From positions 1-64,000 of the forward strand of contig NZ_LZLE01000306.1 in NCBI RefSeq assembly GCF_001673155.1: DNA of 64,000 nucleotides, written 5' to 3'. The notes beneath the pieces were generated by a model. That model was not told the origin of the DNA. It was given only the letters and a program-made list of their open reading frames with translations, and searched no databases. How positions within the stretch are numbered: position 1 is the first letter of the stretch; every line of letters starts with the position of its first letter. This DNA is from Mycobacterium sp. 1423905.2 (lineage in GTDB: Bacteria > Actinomycetota > Actinomycetes > Mycobacteriales > Mycobacteriaceae). Of the stretch, positions 59,682 through 64,000 are shown in pieces. A program made the position numbers and the translations under genes.

Positions 59682-60662
59682 TCAGCTTCTCAGCGTGTCC
59701 GACGGATTACGGCCGTAGCTGCGGCGATATAGCGCTGAGAAACGTCCGGTATGGGCAAAGCCCCATTGCGCGGCAACGGTTTGCACGGTAGTGGTCGCCG
59801 GATCCGCGTCGACCAGCTGCCGGTGCGCCCGCTCCATGCGCACCGTGCGCAAATACTCCATGGGCGAGGTGTCCAGGTGGCGGCGGAAGGTGTATTGCAG
59901 CGCCCGTGGCGTGAGATAAACCGCAGCGGCGATGTCGCACAACGCGATGTCGCGGCCGGCGTTTACGTCGATGAAGGCGGTCGCGCGCCGCAGCAACGTC
60001 GATTGAGCGGCGGAGCGCTCACTCGCGGTGGGCTCGAGCGCGGCATTGGTGGGAAACGACGACACCACGATCGCCGCCAGCAATGCTGCCGTGGTGGATG
60101 CGACCAACGGAGAGTCCCGTACATGGGTGGCGTGCACCACGGTGCGAAGGTGGTCGATGGCGGCGCTGAGCTGACGTTGCGCCAGAGCCGAGACCGGGCG
60201 ATGACTCAGCAACCGCACGGAGCGGTCCTCGTGGCCGGGCGGCGGAGCCGCGACGCGGTTCAACAGGGCGGTATCGAACATGGTCAAGTCGTAGCGGGCT
60301 TGGCAGATGCGCCCCGAATAGGCCAGTTCCGGGTAGAACTGGGCAACGTCACCGGCAGCGACGACGTCCTGCACTTCGTCGAGGAAGGTTTCCTCGATTC
60401 GCCCGGAACGCACGCGGCACAAGCAAATCCGGCCCAGCGGCTTGGCGTCGAAAGATACCTGGAAGTCGACGTTGAGTTCGTCGAAACTGATCGGCCCAAG
60501 CCAGCGGCGAACCAGCCGGACCGAGGGTCGTTCGTCGACGTCCGAGCTGAGAACCATAGGGGCGTAGGCCCGACTCAGAAGGTCTTCCGTTGCTGCCAGC
60601 TCATCGGCTTCGAAACAGAAGTCTTTGTCGGTGGCAAGGGTCGAGGAAATGCTCAAAGTCAT
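59682..60662 (-). CDS. AraC-family transcriptional regulator
   Basis: A 326-residue regulator. The N-terminal 200 residues form an AraC-binding-2 type ligand domain (SFDELNVDFQVSFDAKPLGRICLCRVRSGRIE). The C-terminal 100 residues have two helix-turn-helix units (CDIAAAVYLTPRALQYTFRRHLDTSPMEYLRTVRMERAHRQL and TVQTVAAQWGFAHTGRFSALYRRSYGRNPSDTLR). It is divergent from the PaoABC-like molybdenum hydroxylase operon with 103 bases between starts, and is probably its activator in response to an aldehyde or aromatic compound. The ligand is unknown. Confidence 0.88.
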   Translation of the reverse strand: MTLSISSTLATDKDFCFEADELAATEDLLSRAYAPMVLSSDVDERPSVRLVRRWLGPISFDELNVDFQVSFDAKPLGRICLCRVRSGRIEETFLDEVQDVVAAGDVAQFYPELAYSGRICQARYDLTMFDTALLNRVAAPPPGHEDRSVRLLSHRPVSALAQRQLSAAIDHLRTVVHATHVRDSPLVASTTAALLAAIVVSSFPTNAALEPTASERSAAQSTLLRRATAFIDVNAGRDIALCDIAAAVYLTPRALQYTFRRHLDTSPMEYLRTVRMERAHRQLVDADPATTTVQTVAAQWGFAHTGRFSALYRRSYGRNPSDTLRS

Positions 60663-60765
60663 AGGCTGCTCCGCACCCGCGTCAGACGCAGGGCCTGCTG
60701 CTCAGCCCTCGATGAGGTGAACCCTACCGCACGAACGCCTGCTTCCCTCATCCGCGGCCTCTACA

Positions 60766-61371
60766 GTGGATGCAGTGGACGACCACGCAGGTATCCAACT
60801 CAATCGAAGAACCTTCGTCGGCGGCTCCGTGGCGCTCAGCGGTGCCATCGCCGCCGGCGCCACCGTGGCCGGTTCCGATCGCACGGCCCAAGACCCCGAC
60901 CTGCACCACACCACCGTGGTGCGGGCACAGATCAACGGTCAGCCACGCGAAATCGCCGTCGACAACCGCACCTCCCTGCTCGATATGCTGCGCGAACGCG
61001 CCGGTCTACCCGGCACCAAGAAAGGCTGCGACCAGGGCGCCTGCGGCGCGTGCACGGTGCTGGTGGACGGTCGCCGCATCAACAGCTGCCTGACGCTGGC
61101 GGTGATGCACGACGGTGCCCAGATCACGACCATCGAAGGCCTGGCCGTCGGCGGCAAACTCCATCCGCTGCAACAGGCCTTCATCGATGAAGACGCATTC
61201 CAGTGTGGTTATTGCACGTCTGGCCAGATCATGTCCGCGGTGGGCTGCATCGCGGAGGGTCGCGCCGGATCTGCGGCAGAGATTCGAGAGGCGATGAGCG
61301 GCAACATATGTCGCTGTGGTGCGTACACCAATATCGTCAACGCCGTGAGATCCGTGGCACGAGCAGACTAG
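60766..61371 (+). CDS. Mo-hydroxylase [2Fe-2S] subunit with Tat signal (PaoA-like)
   Basis: A 201-residue small subunit of a xanthine-oxidase-family enzyme. The N-terminus has a Tat signal (NRRTFVGGSVALSGAIAAGA), followed by a plant-type ferredoxin domain (GCDQGACGACTVL and a later C) and a helical domain with the second cluster (CGYCTSGQ and CRCGAYTN). All eight Cys are present. In E. coli PaoABC the small subunit carries the Tat signal for the complete heterotrimer, which then works in the periplasm. The same would place this enzyme outside the plasma membrane. The start is GTG 60766 (or 60775). The next gene starts 3 bases after the stop. Confidence 0.9.
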   Translation: MDAVDDHAGIQLNRRTFVGGSVALSGAIAAGATVAGSDRTAQDPDLHHTTVVRAQINGQPREIAVDNRTSLLDMLRERAGLPGTKKGCDQGACGACTVLVDGRRINSCLTLAVMHDGAQITTIEGLAVGGKLHPLQQAFIDEDAFQCGYCTSGQIMSAVGCIAEGRAGSAAEIREAMSGNICRCGAYTNIVNAVRSVARAD

Positions 61372-61374
61372 ACC

Positions 61375-62352
61375 GTGTACCAGTTCCGTTACAGCAAGGC
61401 CGCCGACGAACAGTCGGCGCTACGTGCCGGCGCCGACGGCGGTCGTTACATCGCCGGTGGGACCACCCTCGTCGACTTGATGCGGGAAACCGTCGAACGC
61501 CCCGATGCCGTGATCGACATCAACGACCTGCCCTACACGTCGATCGAAGTTGACCGCGAACTGCTACGCGTGGGATCGCTGGTCCGCATGTCCGATCTCG
61601 CCGCGCATCCGGTTGTGCGCCAACAATTTCCGGTGATCAGTCAATCTCTTGACCTCAGTGCGTCCGCTCAGCTGCGCAACATGGCAACGATCGGCGGCAA
61701 TCTCCTGCAACGCACCCGCTGCCTGTACTTCCGCGACGTGTCGGCAGCGTGCAACAAGCGCGTGCCAGGTACCGGGTGCTCGGCGATCGATGGATATCAC
61801 CGCACGCACGCGATATTGGGCGTCAGTCAACGATGCATCGCCACCAATCCTTCAGATCTGGCGGTCGCCCTGGTGGCACTGGATGCCGTGGTGGTGGCTC
61901 GAAACACCAACGGGGAGCGGCGATTGCGTCTCTCCGAACTCTACCGGCAGCCCGGTGACTCCCCGCAATTCGAGCACAACCTGCACCCAGGGGAACTGAT
62001 CGTCGCCGTCGAAGTGCCCTTCACCGCCGAAGCCCGTCGGTCCGGTTATCTGAAGGTGCGCGATCGCGAGTCCTACGAATTCGCGTTGACCTCGGCCGCG
62101 GTCGCGTTGGACCTCGCCGGTGGGCTGATACGTACGGCCAGAGTTGCGGTGGGGGGCGTTGGCACCGTGCCGTGGCGCTTGCCCGCTGTCGAAACAGCGT
62201 TGCGCGGCCGACCACCGACCGCGGAGGTCGTGCACAGCGCCGCCGCTGTCGCCGCCGACGGCGCCAGTCCCTTGCGCGACAACGGATTCAAGGTGGAACT
62301 CCTCATGCGCACCGTAGAACGCCAACTGCTGACCGTTGCTGGACTGCCATGA
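61375..62352 (+). CDS. Mo-hydroxylase FAD subunit (PaoB-like)
   Basis: A 325-residue CO-dehydrogenase-medium-chain type subunit with FAD-binding motifs (RYIAGGTTLVDLM, ATIGGNLLQRTRC). After it comes a segment with four Cys (RCLYFRDVSAACNKRVPGTGCS and SQRC), the arrangement that holds an extra [4Fe-4S] cluster in PaoB-type enzymes. It passes electrons from the [2Fe-2S] clusters to FAD and to the final acceptor. GTG 61375 follows the small subunit by 3 bases and the stop overlaps the large-subunit ATG (ATGA). It has no signal of its own, in line with export together with the small subunit. Confidence 0.9.
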   Translation: MYQFRYSKAADEQSALRAGADGGRYIAGGTTLVDLMRETVERPDAVIDINDLPYTSIEVDRELLRVGSLVRMSDLAAHPVVRQQFPVISQSLDLSASAQLRNMATIGGNLLQRTRCLYFRDVSAACNKRVPGTGCSAIDGYHRTHAILGVSQRCIATNPSDLAVALVALDAVVVARNTNGERRLRLSELYRQPGDSPQFEHNLHPGELIVAVEVPFTAEARRSGYLKVRDRESYEFALTSAAVALDLAGGLIRTARVAVGGVGTVPWRLPAVETALRGRPPTAEVVHSAAAVAADGASPLRDNGFKVELLMRTVERQLLTVAGLP

Positions 62353-64000
62353 CACACGCCTTACCTTCAGCCCATATCACTTCCGGCCAACCCATCACCC
62401 GGGTCGACGGCCCGGTCAAAGTGACCGGCAGCGCCCCCTACGCCGCCGATAACCAGATCCCCGGTCTGGTTCATGCGGTCCTGGTCTGCAGCACGGTGGG
62501 CTCCGGCGGCGTCGACCGCATCGACACCCGTGCCGCGGCCGGCCACCCCGAGGTGCTTCGGGTGCTCACCGACTTCACCGGCCTGAAGTTGCCCTTCGAC
62601 GTCCGACAGGTGGCTTTCTTCGGCCAGCCGGTCGCCGTGGTCGTCGCCACTACGTTCGAGGCAGCCACACACGGCGCCTCTCTGGTGAGCGTGCGGTACT
62701 CCGCTGGCTCGCCGGTGACCAATATCGATGCAGCGCAAGCGGTTCCGCAGCCGGGCCGCAACACCCGCGACTACGTCCGCGGGGACCCGGAACGGGCGAT
62801 ACGCGATGCGGCGGTGCTGACAGATCTCGAATACAGCATCGCCCGTAACAATCACAATGCGATGGAATTGCCTGCCACCGTTGCCAAGTGGGACGGGAAC
62901 CAACTCACGGTCTGGGACAAGGTGCAGAGCATCAGTTCTGCCCGTCAGAACTACGCCAAAGCGTTGGGTATTGCGCCGGAGAACGTCCGAGTCCTCTCGC
63001 CGTTCGTGGGAGGCGCTTTCGGCAGCGCCGGTCAGACCTGGCCACATCAGGTCCTCGCCGCGTTCGCGGCGCGCCGCTTACAACGACCCGTCAAACTCGT
63101 CTTGACGCGCAAGCAGATGTACAGCGGAATCGGGTACCGACCCACCAGCCGGCAACGCATGGCCATCGGAGCGGACCGTGACGGGCGCATCGGCGCCATG
63201 ATCCACGAAGGACGCACCGAGACAGCGAGATACGAGACTTACGAAGACGGGCTGGTCGGCAACCCCCGGTTCATGTACCGCATCCCCGCCGTACGCTCCA
63301 CGTATCGCATTGTGCGCCTTGATGTTAATCTGCCGACCTACATGCGGGGCCCCGGCGCGGTCACCGGCACGTTCGCGCTCGAATCCGCAATGGACGACCT
63401 TGCGCATCGGCTGGGCATGGACCCGATCGAGCTGCGCATGCGCAACGAGCCCGACATCGACCAGACCAGCGGCACGCCGTTTTCCACCCGACGACTCACC
63501 GAGTGCCTGACCGCGGGTGCGGCCGCGTTCGGGTGGAACCGGCGCAATCCGGTGCCCGCCGCCACCCGCGATGGCGATCAGCTCGTCGGGATCGGAATGG
63601 CCGCCGCGGCGTATCACACCTCGCGCAGCCAATGCGCGGTCACGGCGAAAGTGTTGGCCGACGGCACCGCCGAAATCCGCAGCGGAACCAGCGACATGGG
63701 CCCGGGCACGTACACGTCGATGACGCAGGTCGCCGCCGACGGCCTCGGGTTGCCACTCAACCGGGTGCGGTTCGCCCTGGGCGACAGCCTGTTCCCGACA
63801 GCACCGTCGCACTCGGGATCTCGGACCATGGCCAGCGTCGGTTCTGCGGTATTCACGGCCACGCGCATGCTGAGGGACAAGCTCATCCGAATGGCCGTGA
63901 CCGACCCGGCGTCCCCGCTGAGCGGACTGCGTCCGGAAGAGATCGCCGTCGCCGACGGCCGCATGTACGCCACAACCGGGGCGCAGCGCGGTGAGTCCTA
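62349..64000 (+). CDS. Mo-hydroxylase molybdopterin subunit (PaoC-like), 3' end outside window
   Basis: The frame runs from ATG 62349 past the right edge; about 550 residues are visible. It opens with ITRVDGPVKVTGSAPYAAD, the typical start of xanthine-oxidase large subunits. It includes VGGAFGSAG (with flanking SPF) near the molybdenum centre and MRGPGAVTGTFALESAMDDLA, a Pao/IorB-like Arg-Pro-Gly block. The catalytic Glu, near the C-terminus in this family, is outside the window. With the two preceding genes it makes a heterotrimeric molybdenum hydroxylase, probably oxidising aldehydes or N-heteroaromatics to acids. It is translationally coupled to the FAD subunit. Confidence 0.9.
   Translation, partial: MTHALPSAHITSGQPITRVDGPVKVTGSAPYAADNQIPGLVHAVLVCSTVGSGGVDRIDTRAAAGHPEVLRVLTDFTGLKLPFDVRQVAFFGQPVAVVVATTFEAATHGASLVSVRYSAGSPVTNIDAAQAVPQPGRNTRDYVRGDPERAIRDAAVLTDLEYSIARNNHNAMELPATVAKWDGNQLTVWDKVQSISSARQNYAKALGIAPENVRVLSPFVGGAFGSAGQTWPHQVLAAFAARRLQRPVKLVLTRKQMYSGIGYRPTSRQRMAIGADRDGRIGAMIHEGRTETARYETYEDGLVGNPRFMYRIPAVRSTYRIVRLDVNLPTYMRGPGAVTGTFALESAMDDLAHRLGMDPIELRMRNEPDIDQTSGTPFSTRRLTECLTAGAAAFGWNRRNPVPAATRDGDQLVGIGMAAAAYHTSRSQCAVTAKVLADGTAEIRSGTSDMGPGTYTSMTQVAADGLGLPLNRVRFALGDSLFPTAPSHSGSRTMASVGSAVFTATRMLRDKLIRMAVTDPASPLSGLRPEEIAVADGRMYATTGAQRGES

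Overview
The window is high-GC DNA from a mycobacterium. Evidence: an MmpL-type RND protein, an ABC transporter with two FHA domains matching M. tuberculosis Rv1747, FabG3 (Rv2002-like), the Rv3230c-like reductase with a DesA3-like desaturase, a PimC-like mannosyltransferase, an Rv0197-like molybdoenzyme, many SDRs, two P450s and a perfect match to the KstR operator consensus. All family and homologue statements rest on recalled protein motifs, not on a search. It looks like an environmental or opportunistic Mycobacterium rather than M. tuberculosis H37Rv. No tRNA, rRNA, CRISPR array, insertion sequence or phage gene was found.

Layout. 1-9.1 kb: tail of an ABM-domain membrane protein; an mmpL-SDR pair; small membrane genes, some decayed; a DUF417 (YkgB/RclC-like) protein; a DUF4344 metalloprotease-like lipoprotein; pimC; a small Cys-rich protein; a PPOX/F420-type oxidoreductase. 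9.2-21.0 kb: two convergent TetR-P450 islands that meet tail to tail. The left one is TetR, P450 and two tandem M24 (creatinase/prolidase-fold) proteins. The right one is TetR, P450, crotonase, a tandem CaiB CoA-transferase, an SDR and an APH-like protein. 21.1-26.4 kb: a secreted small protein, an FAD monooxygenase, an unrecognised 412-residue protein, and a divergent TetR with a FadD17-like acyl-CoA ligase. 26.5-33.8 kb: a NYN-LOTUS putative RNase, a membrane-anchored protein, an SDR, DUF2218, FabG3, and an operon of acyl-CoA ligase, class II aldolase and amidohydrolase.

34-45 kb: M48 protease, Rv1747-like FHA-ABC transporter, a small acidic protein, an HSL-family esterase, the ferredoxin-type reductase/desaturase pair, a molybdopterin oxidoreductase and a transglutaminase. 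45.1-50.5 kb: cspA, then sulfatase, type III PKS and ICMT methyltransferase, an SDR and a secreted protein. 50.7-64 kb: a GlgX/TreX debranching enzyme, DUF4235, a KstR-boxed operon (DUF1295 steroid-5-alpha-reductase-like protein, FAD oxidoreductase, SnoaL-like protein), an acyltransferase-3, Tex, an AraC regulator, and a divergent PaoABC-like molybdenum hydroxylase that runs off the right edge.

The most unusual content is the convergent P450 island at 9.2-21 kb. Several of its enzymes have lost canonical catalytic residues (one of the two M24 proteins, the crotonase, the APH-like protein), and two similar palindromes lie upstream of the right-hand TetR and P450. Other notable points are an MmpL protein without either Asp-Tyr proton-relay pair, a KstR box in front of a small putative steroid operon, and several palindrome-rich intergenic regions.
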